Assembly: GCA_013339895.1 (NCBI GenBank)
Contig: JABACO010000001.1
Location: 15,556,990 to 15,620,989 of the forward strand
Direction of reading: 5' to 3'
Source: Ephydatia muelleri
Taxonomy: Eukaryota > Porifera > Demospongiae > Spongillida > Spongillidae
DNA length: 64,000 bases
Positions 25,870-38,435 of this stretch are shown one piece after another. Within the stretch, counting starts at the first letter, position 1. Each line of letters begins with the position of its first letter. The notes under the pieces were generated by a model. That model ran no database searches, was not told the origin of the DNA, and saw only the letters and a list, made by a program, of their open reading frames with translations. The translations under genes and the position numbers were made by a program.

Positions 25870-27635
25870 CTGTACTGTCTGAATATAAAAAATAATAATA
25901 ATTCTAATGACATGTCACAGATTCTGCTGCACAATTCAGTAATTCAGTACAGTGGTTATGTGCAAGCTCTAAATAAAAGGTGTGTGTGTGCGTGTGTGTT
26001 TGAAGGGAAGGAGGCAGCACAGGGGATAGCACCCGATAAGCCCCACTGCAGACATTCTCTATCTAAAGTATTGATTATTTACCATAACTCAATTTAAAAA
26101 GAGTACTAAAGTTAATAACCTGCATGACAAACAGTATGCACATTTGTACTAACAGGATATTTTGTATGCTGCCAAAATCAGTAATGCCACCTAATTTGAT
26201 TTGACGGCTTTGGACGGCCGACCATGGCATTGACCGGTAAGTTAATGATTTAACCATGAAAAATGTTTGTTCATTTGACAAAACCATAGCGCTGGCAAAT
26301 GGCATCACGACCATGGAAAAGCAACCTTGTAGAGGGCATAACCATGTTGTGTCATACATGTAGGAAGGGCTACAAGTCTGCTTGAAGGCCCCTTTACGTG
26401 GCAATCCAAGAACTTACTCCCGTTAGGAGGCAGCAGCTGGATATAATTGTTTAACTTGATGTTTTATATTCCAAATAGTTATACAACATGAAGCGGTTTT
26501 TAAATGTATGCAGCAGATTTACACATTTTATTTTATACTGCACAAATATGTACGACAAGCAATTCACACCTGAAGTATGCACATAGGCCTATTATGTAGT
26601 ATGAACTCTATTGTGAACTACTTACTGTTACCAAAACTACTCGAAACCCAAGATACTATCATTCTCTCAGGCTGAGCTCTGAATGTGCAAATTCGACAAC
26701 TTCTGTATAAGAAATTGTACATAATGAAAATTATTATGATGCTAAGTTTTGTAAAAATGAGGTGAGTACGTGTTTTATCTAAAATAGGCTCTAAACAATT
26801 ATTAATGACACTCAAATTAGATCTAATAGTGTCAATAAACTCAATGATAATCTGATAACGTGCTACTATGAGTTTAAAATTGCATTTCTAAAGTCTCCGA
26901 ATCATTCCAAGTATGAGGTTATTGTGATGGTGGAAACCTTATGGGAGGATGGGACGGTGTTGCATACTATAAGAAACAACGCTTGTGATATATGCTTGTT
27001 TACGATCATTGATACTGTATACTCATTGTGTGACATTGCTATGTACATGTATAACAATTTGAAATTGTGAATTGAGTAAATAATTCAGTATCAAAACCTA
27101 AACCCATTGTCTGAGAACAGGTACGTGTAATCCATGTGTGGCAAAACTATGCCTAAGTCTTATCAATGCATAGTAATAAAATAGCTGACAGTATCATTTC
27201 TGCAGCATAAAAATTCAACACCATGTGATTGTTTTGTTATAACATTTAAATAGTTCTACTGTGTATAATAGTACTAACATGACCGAAAACAGTTCACATG
27301 CTTAGTTAAATAATGAAGAGCACTCAGTCTAGTATTGAGGTGTAATGAAGCATTACTCTCTGATTTTACTGTAATGGAGCTGATGTATGAACTATATATG
27401 GTGAAGATCAGACTGCATATGCAAAATGCTCCATTGTGAATGCATATACTTGTGTGTATAAATGTTGTGACTTGTATGTATTGTGGAGAGATGATGTCTC
27501 ACTGCTCAAGGCATTGCGATACAATAATGGGATTATGACGAAGGCTAACCATTACACTCGCATACCAATAATGACACAATAGATATGTAAAGCATACATC
27601 TATGACACATTATTAATGAAATATTCTAAACTCAC

Positions 27636-27743
27636 TACAATTGGTTTCATCACTTTTGTCTATGCAATTAGACACGGTATCACATCGGTAGCTTGCTGAG
27701 ATGCACTGTCCATTTGAGCATCTGAATTGGTTTGATGTACAAT
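27636..27743 (-). CDS. LDLa exon, class C
   Basis: Intact; the ending DETNC pairs it with the exon at 23,706. Confidence 0.86.
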
Positions 27744-28173
27744 CTGTACATAGAAATAAACATTTTCACGTATAAACAGAAAGAATACACTGCACTGAAC
27801 TTCTAATAAGGTACATGATTGCTATAATTGTGATTCTCATTTCCGCTGTAAACGTCATTCCATTCAACGTTTGATAACAGAGTGCCAAATGGGATTAAGG
27901 CGGCAAGCTTTGGTCAGCAACTGTATACACATGTAATATTGTCGGATGTTTGTGATTTAAATACTCTGGGATGCATGTTTAGTTCGTTAAACTAGATGAT
28001 ATCGAGTGCCTTGCCTGCCCGTTATATGCATACACATACCTCTAGCATATTGGAAAACCGCTGTTGCAGCTAACAAATGTTGTTCTTACATGCGCAATAG
28101 ATAATACAGGCAGATAGAGATGCACAATGCACTGTAGCTAAGTCTAAGTGTGGGATAATTTCTCAAAACTCAC

Positions 28174-28281
28174 TGCAGTTAATTTCATCAGTAGCATTAA
28201 TGCAGTCAATATAGCCATCACATCGCCAGCTTGAAACAATGCATTGTCCATTTGAACACGCAAACTGATTCGAAAGACAAA
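28174..28281 (-). CDS. LDLa exon, class A
   Basis: Intact, IVSSWRC form, same residues as the exon at 24,244. Confidence 0.86.
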
Positions 28282-28464
28282 CTGCAAATACAAAACATGT
28301 CAATAATATCCATGTATACTTTTGAAGCACAAATGTGATGACACCCGTTTGATTTGTGAAAATGAGGTAAACATTATTCTCCAAAATTAGCTCTAACATA
28401 CATTATATGCTGCCATACATTGCCAAAGAGTGTACAGTTATGCAAAGTACAATTTAAAACTCAC

Positions 28465-28572
28465 TGCAGCCACTTTCATCACTTCCGTCGGCGCAACTAG
28501 ACACACCATTACATCGGTCGCTTGCTGAAATGCACTGTCCACTGGAGCATCGGAATTGGCTTGGTGTACAAA
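28465..28572 (-). CDS. LDLa exon, class B (B2 position)
   Basis: Intact, ISASDRC with GSDESGC, pairing it with the exon at 24,535. Confidence 0.86.
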
Positions 28573-29687
28573 CTGTACTGTCTGAATATAAAAAATAATA
28601 ATAATTCTAATGACATGTACACAGATTCTGCTGCACAATTATTAATCACACTCAAATTAGATCTAATAGTGTGTCATAAACTAATGATAATCTGCTAACG
28701 TGCTACTGTGAGTTTTAAATTGCAATTCTAAAGTCTCCGAATCAATCCAAGAATGAGGAGATTGTGATGGAAGAAACATTATGTGAGGATGAGGACATGA
28801 AGGCCATAGAATGTGGGCAAAGGCCACAGAGAACGAGACTGTATTGATTTTATCATGAGACTGTCAATAATATCCATTTACTGTACGCAATGTTATTTGA
28901 CACCAACATTACATCACAGTAAAATTGTTATGTTAGAGATTAATGCGCACACTCTCCGTATTGGGAATATATATGGGCCAAACACTATGCTTGTAGCCGA
29001 TTAATTACATTTGTACATATGATCGTTGTCGGACACAGCGCATACTTTATATATTTAATTAATAGTTCTAACTTGCACCAAACAGTTCACATGCTTAGTT
29101 AAATTATGAAGAGCACTTAGTCTGGTATTGAGGTGTAATGAAGCATTACTCTCTGATTTCACTGTAATGGAGCTGATGTATGAACCATATATGTGCATAA
29201 TGCTCCATTGTGAATGCACATACTTGTGTGTATAAAAGGTGTGACTTGTATGTATTGTGGAGAGACGATGTCTGACTGCTCAAGGCATTGCGATAGGATA
29301 ATGGGATTCTGACGAAGGCTAACCATTACACTCGCATACCACAATATAAAATATCCAGTACGGGCAATAGAATGTGTAGAAATGTATGGCTATAGTTAAA
29401 TTTCAGCGCTCTATAACTGCATGAGAATAATCTACTGACTATTCAGGCATCAATTATGAACAAAAACTATTGCATATGCGTATATCACATAACACGTACT
29501 TCAATCCGACATCATGAACGCACGCACGTTCTTCGCGTGTATACTTTGAACCACATATGTGATAGCACCCGTTGATTTGTGAAAATGAGGTGAACATTAC
29601 TCTCCAATATTAGCTCCAACATACATTATATGCTGCCATCTATTACCAATGAGTGTACAGATATGCAAAGTACAATTTAAAACTCAC

Positions 29688-29795
29688 TGCAGCCAATTTC
29701 ATCACTTCCGTCGGCGCAACTAGACACACCATTACATCGGTTGCTTGCTGAAATGCACTGTCCACTGGAGCATCGGAATTGGCTTGGTGTACAAA
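29688..29795 (-). CDS. LDLa exon, class B (B1 position)
   Basis: Intact, ISASNRC with GSDEIGC. Start of unit 4, which later received the Ty3/gypsy insertion. Confidence 0.86.
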
Positions 29796-31559
29796 CTGTA
29801 CTGTCTGAATATAAAAAATAATAATAATTCTAATGACATGTCACAGATTCTGCTGCACAATTCAGTAATTCAGTACAGTGGTTATGTGCAAGCTCTAAAT
29901 AAAAGGTGTGTGTGTGCGTGTGTGTTTGAAGGGAAGGAGGCAGCACAGGGGATAGCACCCGATAAGCCCCACTGCAGACATTCTCTATCTAAAATATTGA
30001 TTATTTACCATAACTCAATTTAAAAAGAGTACTAAAGTTAATAACCTGCATGACAAACAGTATGCACATTTGTACTAACAGGATATTTTGTATGCTGCCA
30101 AAATCAGTAATGCCACCGAATTTGATTTGACGGCTTTGGACGGCCCGACCATGGCATTGACCGGTAAGTTAATGATTTAACCATGAAAAATGTTTGTTCA
30201 TTTGACAAAACCATAGCGCTGGCAAATGGCATCACGACCATGGAAAAGCAACCTTGTAGAGGGCATAACCATGTTGTGTCATACATGTAGGAAGGGCTAC
30301 AAGTCTGCTTGAAGGCCCCTTTACGTGGCAATCCAAGAACTTACTCCCGTTAGGAGGCAGCAGCTGGATATAATTGTTTAACTTGATGTTTTATATTCCA
30401 AATAGTTATACAACATGAAGCGGTTTTTATATGTATGCAGCAGATTTACACATTTTATTTTATACTGCACAATATGTACGACAAGCAATTCACACCTGAA
30501 GTTTGCACATAGGCCTATTATGTAGTATGAACTCTATTGTGAACTACTTACTGTTACCAAAACTACTCGAAACCCAAGATACTATCATTCTCTCAGGCTG
30601 AGCTCTGAATGTGCAAATTCGACAACTTCTGTATAAGAAATTGTACATAATGAAAATTATTATGATGCTAAGTTTTGTAAAAATGAGGTGAGTACGTGTT
30701 TTATCTAAAATAGGCTCTAAACAATTATTAATGACACTCAAATTAGATCAAATAGTGTCAATAAACTCAATGATAATCTGATAACGTGCTACTATGAGTT
30801 TAAAATTGCATTTCTAAAGTCTCCGAATCATTCCAAGTATGAGGTTATTGTGATGGTGGAAACCTTATGGGAGGATGGGACGGTGTTGCATACTATAAGA
30901 AACAACGCTTGTGGTATATGCTTGTTTACGATCATTGATACTGTATACTCATTGTGTGACATTGCTATGTACATGTATAACAATTTGAAATTGTGAATCG
31001 AGTAAATAATTCAGTATCAAAACCTAAACCATTGTCTGAGAACAGGTACGTGTAATCCATGTGTGGCAAAAACTATGCCTAAGTCTTATCAATGCATAGT
31101 ATAAAATAGCTGACAGTATCATTTCTGCAGCATAAAAATTCAACACCATGTGATTGTTTTGTTATAACATTTAAATAGTTCTACTGTGTATAATAGTTCT
31201 AACATGACCGAAAACAGTTCGCATGCTTAGTAAAATAATGAAGAGCACTCAGTCTAGTATTGAGGTGTAATGAAGCATTACTCTCTGATTATACTGTAAT
31301 GGAGCTGATGTATGAACTATATATGGTGAAGATCAGACTGCATATGCAAAATGCTCCATTGTGAATGCATATACTTGTGTGTATAAATGTTGTGACTTGT
31401 ATGTATTGTGGAGAGATGATGTCTCACTGCTCAAGGCATTGCGATACAATAATGGGATTATGACGAAGGCTAACCATTACACTCGCATACCAATAATGAC
31501 CAATAGATATGTAAAGCATACATCTATGACACATTAATAATGAAATATTCTAAACTCAC

Positions 31560-31667
31560 TACAACTGGTTTCATCACTTTTGTCTATGCAATTAGACACG
31601 GTATCACATCGGTAGCTTGCTGAGATGCACTGTCCATTTAAGCATCTGAATTGGTTTGATGTACAAT
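31560..31667 (-). CDS. LDLa exon, class C
   Basis: Intact frame. FRCLNGQC replaces FRCSNGQC, a Leu unique to this copy. It ends DETSC like unit 1 rather than units 2 and 3. Confidence 0.85.
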
Positions 31668-32097
31668 CTGTACATAGAAATAAACATTTTCACGTATAAA
31701 CAGAAAGAATACACTGCACTGAACTTCTAATTAGGTACATGATTGCTATAATTGTGATTCTCATTTCCGCTGTAAACGTTATTCCGTTCAACGTTTGATA
31801 ACAGAGTGCCAAATGCGATTAAGGCGGCAAGCTTTGGTCAGCAACTGTATACACATGTAATATTGTCGGATGTTTGTGATTTAAATACTCTGGGATGCAT
31901 GTTTAGTTCGTTAAACTAGATGATATCGAGTGCCATGCCTGCCCGTTATATGCATACACATACCTCTAGTATATTGGAAAACCGCTGTTGCAGCTAACAA
32001 ATGTTGTTCTTACATGCGCAATAGATAGTACAGGCAGATAGAGATGCACAATGCACTGTAGCTAAGTCTAAGTGTGGGATAATTTCTCAAAACTCAC

Positions 32098-32205
32098 TGC
32101 AGTTAATTTCATCAGTAGCATTAATGCAGTCAATATAGCCATCACATCGCCAGCTTGAAAAAATGCATTGTCCATTTGAACACGCAAACTGATTCGAAAG
32201 ACAAA
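32098..32205 (-). CDS. LDLa exon, class A
   Basis: Intact, IFSSWRC form as in unit 1. Confidence 0.86.
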
Positions 32206-32388
32206 CTGCAAATACAAAACATGTCAATAATATTCATGTATACTTTGAAGTACAAATGTGATGACACCCGTTTGATTTGTGAAAATGAGGTAAACATTAC
32301 TCTCCAAAATTAGCTCTAACATACATTGTATGCTGCCATACATTGCCAAAGAGTGTACAGTTATGCAAAGTACAATTTAAAAACTCAC

Positions 32389-32496
32389 TGCAGCCAATTT
32401 CATCACTTCCGTCGGCGCAACTAGACACACCATTACATCGGTCGCTTGCTGAAATGCACTGTCCACTGGAGCATCGGAATTGGCTTGGTGTACAAA
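32389..32496 (-). CDS. LDLa exon, class B (B2 position)
   Basis: Intact, ISASDRC with GSDEIGC. The Ty3/gypsy fossil begins 316 bp to the right, inside the next intron. Confidence 0.86.
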
Positions 32497-32811
32497 CTGT
32501 ACTGTCTGAATATAAAAAATAATAATAATTCTAATGACATGTACACAGATTCTGCTGCACAATTATTAATCACACTCAAATTAGATCTAATAGTGTGTCA
32601 ATAAACTAATGATAATCTGCTAACGTGCTACTGTGAGTTTTGAATTGCAATTCTAAAGTCTCCGAATCAATCCAAGAATGAGGAGATTGTGATGTAAGAA
32701 ATCTTATGTGAGGATGAGGACATGAAGGCCATAGAATGTGGGCAAAGGCCACAGAGAACGAGACGGTATTGATTTTATCATGAGACTGTCAATAATATCC
32801 ATTTACTGTAC

Positions 32812-34625
32812 ACATGATCGGAACCAGAAAAAGACACCGGGTCTTCCATATCAACATGCTGAAGAGGTGGAATGAAGTGAAATCATTGTTATGTTTTGAG
32901 GAGGATGACGTGGAGGAGGAGATCCTGGACACTGGAGTCAGTAATGGAGGGAAACTGGTGATAAATGAACATCTAGATGAAGCCCAGTATCAGGAGCTAG
33001 AGCTGCTATGCTCTGACTTCCAAGACGTGCTTCATGGTACACCGGGGTGCACGATGTTAACCGAACATAGCATTCCTACAGGATTATCGACACCAGTACG
33101 TCAAGTTCCATACAGACTTCCATATGCCCGGAGGGAATGGGTGAAGAAGGAAATAGAAGCCATGTTTCAGGATGGAGTGATCGAATCTTCAATAAGCGAC
33201 TGGGCCTCTCCTATTGTCTTGATCGAAAAGAAGGATGGGGGCATAAGGTTCTGCGTGGACTATCGCAAACTGAATTCGGTAACCCAAGGAGATGCCTACC
33301 CCATGCCCCGAGTTGATGAACTGCTGGACCAGTTGGGTAACAGTCAGTACCTGACTACCCTGGATCTTGCCAGAGGCTACTGGCAGGTTCTGTCAAGCTA
33401 GAGGATCGGCATAAGACTGCCTTTACTACTCCTTATGGATTATACCAATTCAAGGTCATGCCTTTTGGCTTATGTGGGGCGCCAGCCACCTTCCAGAGGA
33501 TGATGGATCGACTCCTCAGAGGGGCAGAAGGGTATGCAGCCGCTTATATAGATGATCTGGTCATCTACAGCCCATCCTGGGAGGAGCACTGCGGTCACGT
33601 TAAGGCAATCCTCACTCGTCTTAGAGATGCAAAATTAACCGCAAGGCCAGAAAAATGCCAAATGGGAATGAGACACTGCACCTACTTAGGTCATGTTGTT
33701 GGCTGTGGACAGGTTAACCGGAGCAGAGCAAGCTCGAAGCGGTAAAGAGATTTCCGATTCCGCTCACCAAGAAGGATGTGCGCTCCTTCTTGGGACTCAC
33801 CGGCTATTATCGGAGATTTATTGCCAACTATGCTAGCTTAGTAGCCCCTCTTACTGACCTGACACGGAATACAGCTCCAACACAGGTGGAATGGACGTCT
33901 AATTGCGAGAAAGTTTTCCAGGAGTTGAAGATGCAGTTGTGCAATGTCCCAGTTATACGAACTCCTGACTTTAAGGTTCCCTTCATCTTGCAGACTGATG
34001 CCTCCGACTGTGGAATTGGAGGTGTGCTAAGCCAACTGGATGCATCTGGAGAGGAACATCCTGTGGCCTATTTTAGCCGGAAACTGGTCCCAAGAGAGAA
34101 GAACTATGCTACCATAGAAAAGGAATGCTTATCTATCAAGGCTGCGATTCAAAACTTCAGGGTTTACCTATTTGGAGCCAAGTTCACCGTGGTGACTGAC
34201 CATCGGGCGCTCAAATGGCTGAATACCATGAAGGATAACAATCCACGGCTGACCCGTTGGTACCTTTCCTTCAACCTTACCAGTTTGAAGTGGAACATCG
34301 GTCTGGAAAGTTAAATGGGAATGCCGATGCCTTGTCCAGAGGCTCGCTACCCTTTGGACCACTGAAGGGACAGCCTCCAGATAAGGTGGAGGGAGTGTGA
34401 TGGTCTGGGGACCTTATGACATCATTACAGGCCCCCTTTTGTCAACATTATGGCGGGAGCCGGGGTTTGCGCCGCAGGAGCCGCTGACCTGACTATTGTT
34501 AGCATGCATTGTGTCTTTGTGTTTTTGTGATACTTTTGAGCTACTATATAATATCCTGCATTGCTTTGTAAAACAAGCTTGACTTTGGTGAATATTTGTG
34601 ATCTTGCGTTCCGCGGTCCTTAACA
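32812..34625 (+). mobile_element. Ty3/gypsy fossil, Gmr1-like domain order, incomplete
   Basis: In order: a tail typical of the integrase C-terminus (RVFHINMLKRW), reverse transcriptase (SPIVLIEKKDG, FCVDYRKLN, YPMPRVDELLDQLG, YIDDLVIY, FLGLTGYYRRF), RNase H (LQTDASDCGIGGVLS, FSRKLVPRE, TDHRALKWL), a purine tract and one LTR. Integrase before RT is the Gmr1-like order. The element is broken, with a few interruptions, and its front part is absent. It sits in only one of the near-identical units, so it either arrived after the array formed or was not spread by conversion. With one LTR its age cannot be read from LTR divergence. Confidence 0.85.
34396..34625 (+). repeat. 3' LTR of the Ty3/gypsy fossil
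   Basis: A 230-bp sequence opening TGTGATGGTC and closing CTTAACA, preceded by the purine tract AAGGTGGAGGGAG at 34,383-34,395. It contains a TATA-like CTATATAATATCC. Locus sequence (ACACCAACATTACATC) resumes right after it. No matching LTR or target duplication is seen on the left. Confidence 0.8.
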
Positions 34626-35428
34626 GACACCAACATTACATCACAGTAGCTGGGATTTAAATTGTTATGTTAGAGATTAATGCGCACACTCTCCGTATTG
34701 GGAATATATATGGGCCAAACACTATGCTTGTAGCCGATTAATTATATTTGTACATATGATCGTTTCCGAACACAGCGCATACTTTATATATATAATTTAA
34801 TAGTTTTAACTTGCACCAAAACAGTTCACATGCTTACTTAAGTAATGAAGAGCACTCAGTCTAGTATTGAGGTGTAATGAAGCATTACTCTCTGATTTCA
34901 CTGTAATGGAGCTGATGTATGAACCATATATGTGCATAATGCTCCATTGTGAATGCACATACTTGTGTGCTTAAACGGTGTGACTTGTATGTATTGTGGA
35001 GAGACGATGTCTGACTGCTCAAGGCATTGCGATAGAATAATGGGATTCTGACGAAGGCTAACCATTACACTCGCATACCACATTATAAAATTTCCAGTAC
35101 GGGCAATAGAATGTGTAGAAATGTATGGCTATAGTTAAATTTCAGCGCTCTATAACTGCATGAGAATAATCCTCTGACTATTCAGGCATCAATTATGAAC
35201 AAAACTAATGCATATGCGTATATCACATAACACGTACTTCAATCCGACATCATGAACGCACGCACGTTCTTCGCGTGTATACTTTTGAAGCACAAATGTG
35301 ATAGCACCCGTTTTGATTTGTGAAAATGAGGTGAACATTACTCTCCAAAATTAGCTCCAACATACATTATATGCTGCCATCTATTACCAATGAGTGTACA
35401 GTTATGCAAAGTACAATTTAAAACTCAC

Positions 35429-35536
35429 TGCAGCCAATTTCATCACTTCCGTCGGCGCAACTAGACACACCATTACATCGGTTGCTTGCTGAAATGCACT
35501 GTCCACTGGAGCATCGGAATTGGCTTGGTGTACAAA
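35429..35536 (-). CDS. LDLa exon, class B
   Basis: Intact, ISASNRC with GSDEIGC. First exon of the short 2.9-kb units. Confidence 0.86.
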
Positions 35537-37280
35537 CTGTACTGTCTGAATATAAAAAATAATAATAATTCTAATGACATGTACACAGATTCTGCTGCAC
35601 AATTCAGTAATTCAGTACTGCAAGCTCTAAATAAAAGGTGTGTGTGTGCGTGTGTGTTTGAAGGGAAGGAGGCAGCACAGGGGATAGCACCCGATAAGCC
35701 CCACTGCAGACATTCTCTATCTAAAATATTGATTATTTACCATAACTCAATTCAAAAAGAGTACTAAAGTTAATAACCTGCATGACAAACAGTATGCACA
35801 TTTGTACTAACAGGATATTTTGTAAGCTGCCAAAATTAGTAATGCCACCTAATTTGATTTGACGGCTTTGGACGGCCGACCATGGCATTGACCGGTAAGT
35901 TAATGATTTAACCATGAAAAATGTTTGTTCATTTGACAAAACCATAGCGCTGGCAAATGGCATCACGACCATGGAAAAGCAACCTTGTAGAGGGCATAAC
36001 CATGTTGTGTCATACATGTAGGAAGGGCTACAAGTCTGCTTGAAGGCCCCTTTACGTGGCAATCCAAGAACTTACTCCCGTTAGGGGCAGCAGCTGGATA
36101 TAATTGTTTAACTTGATGTTTTATATTCCAAATAGTTATACAACATGAAGCGGTTTTTAAATGTATGCAGCAGATTTACACATTTTATTTTATACTGCAC
36201 AAATATGTACGACAAGCAATTCACACCTGAAGTTTGCACATAGGCCTATTATGTAGTATGAACTCTATTGTGAACTACTTACTGTTACCAAAACTACTCG
36301 AAACCCAAGATACTATCATTCTCTCAGGCTGAGCTCTGAATGTGCAAATTCGACAACTTCTGTATAAGAAATTGTACATAATGAAAATTATTATGATGCT
36401 AAGTTTTGTAAAAATGAGGTGAGTACGTGTTTTATCTAAAATAGGCTCTAAACAATTATTAATGACACTCAAATTAGATCTAATAGTGTCAATAAACTCA
36501 ATGATAATCTGATAACGTGCTACTATGAGTTTAAAATTGCATTCTAAAGTCTCCGAATCATTCCAAGTATGAGGTTATTGTGATGGTGGAAACCTTATGG
36601 GAGGATGGGACGGTGTGCATACTATAAGAAACAACGCTTGTGGTATATGCTTGTTTACGATCATTGATACTGTATACTCATTGTGTGACATTGCTATGTA
36701 CATGTATAACAATTTGAAATTGTGAATCGAGTTATCAAAACCTAAACCCATTGTCTGAGAACAGGTACGTGTAATCCATGTGTGGCAAAACTATGCCTAA
36801 GTCTTATCAATGCATAGTAATAAAATAGCTGACAGTATCTTTTCTGCAGCATAAAAATTCAACACCATGTGATTGTTTTGTTTATAACATTTAAATAGTT
36901 CTACTGTGTATAATAGTTCTAACATGACCGAAAACAGTTCACATGCTTAGTTAAATAATGAAGAGCACTCAGTCTAGTATTGAGGTGTAATGAAGCATTA
37001 CTCTCTGATTTTACTGTAATGGAGCTGATGTATGAACTATATATGGTGAAGATCAAACTGCATATGCAAAATGCTCCATTGTGAATGCATATACTTGTGT
37101 GTATAAATGTTGTGACTTGTATGTATTGTGGAGAGATGATGTCTCACTGCTCAAGGCATTGCGATACAATAATGGGATTATGACGAAGGCTAACCATTAC
37201 ACTCGCATACCAATGATGACACAATAGATATGTAAAGCATACATCTATGACACATTATTAATGAAAAATTCTAAACTCAC

Positions 37281-37388
37281 TACAACTGGTTTCATCACTT
37301 TTGTCTATGCAATTAGACACGGTATCACATCGGTAGCTTGCTGAGATGCACTGTCCATTTGAGCATCTGAATTGGTTTGATGTACAAT
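37281..37388 (-). CDS. LDLa exon, class C
   Basis: Intact, ending DETSC. The neighbouring A exon is absent because of a local deletion. Confidence 0.86.
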
Positions 37389-38327
37389 CTGTACATAGAA
37401 ATAAACATTTTCACGTATAAACAGAAAGAATACACTGCACTGAACTTCTAATAAGGTACATGATTGCTATAATTGTGATTCTCATTTCCGCTGTAAACGT
37501 CATTCCGTTTAACGTTTGATAACAGAGTGCCAAATGGGATTAAGGCGGCAAGCTTTGGTCAGCAACTGTATACACATGTAATATTGTCGGATGTTTGTGA
37601 TAGCACCCGTTTGATTTGTGAAAATGAGGTAAACATTACTCTCCAAAATTAGCTCTAACATACATTATATGCTGCCATACATTGCCATATTTAATAATAT
37701 AGTTTTAACTTGCACCAAAACAGTTCACATGCTTAGTTAAATAATGAAGAGCACTCAGTCTGGTATTGAGGTGTAATGAAGCATTACTCTCTGATTTCAC
37801 TGTAATGGAGCTGATGTATGAACTATATATGTGCATAATGCTCTATTGTGAATGCACATACTTGTGTGCTTTAAGCGGTGTGACTTGTATGTATTGTGGA
37901 GAGACGATGTCTGACTGCTCAAGGCATTGCGATAGAATAATGGGATTCTGACGAAGGCTAACCATTACACTCGCATACCACATTATATAATTTCCAGTAC
38001 GGGCAATAGAATGTGTAGAAGTGTATGGCTATAGTTAAATTTCAGCGCTCTATAACTGCATGAAAATAATCCTCTGACTATTCAGGCATCAATTATGAAC
38101 AAAAACTATTGCATATGCGTATATCACATAACACGTACTTCAATCCGACATCATGAACGCACGCACGTTCTTCGCGTGTATACTTGTGAAGCACAAATGT
38201 GATAGCACCCGTTTGATTTGTGAAAATGAGTGAACATTACTCTCCAAAATTAGCTCCAACATACATTATATGCTGCCATCTATTACCAATGAGTGTACAG
38301 TTATGCAAAGTACAATTTAAAACTCAC

Positions 38328-38435
38328 TGCAGCCAATTTCATCACTTCCGTCGGCGCAACTAGACACACCATTACATCGGTTGCTTGCTGAAATGCACTG
38401 TCCACTGGAGCATCGGAATTGGCTTGGTGTACAAA
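38328..38435 (-). CDS. LDLa exon, class B
   Basis: Intact, ISASNRC with GSDEIGC. Start of the second short unit. Confidence 0.86.

Larger units (their letters stand above)
25762..29687. repeat. 3.93-kb tandem unit 3
   Basis: 3,926 bp, sister of unit 2 (shares DETNC, IVSSW and GSDESGC exon variants). Confidence 0.88.
29688..35428. repeat. 3.93-kb tandem unit 4, with a 1.8-kb insertion
   Basis: Without the Ty3/gypsy fossil at 32,812-34,625 it is about 3,927 bp, the same as the other units. Exon variants resemble unit 1. Confidence 0.85.
35429..38327. repeat. 2.9-kb short tandem unit 1
   Basis: Same unit with about 1.0 kb missing in two places (junctions near 37,600 and 37,686), removing one A and one B exon. 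Confidence 0.85.
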
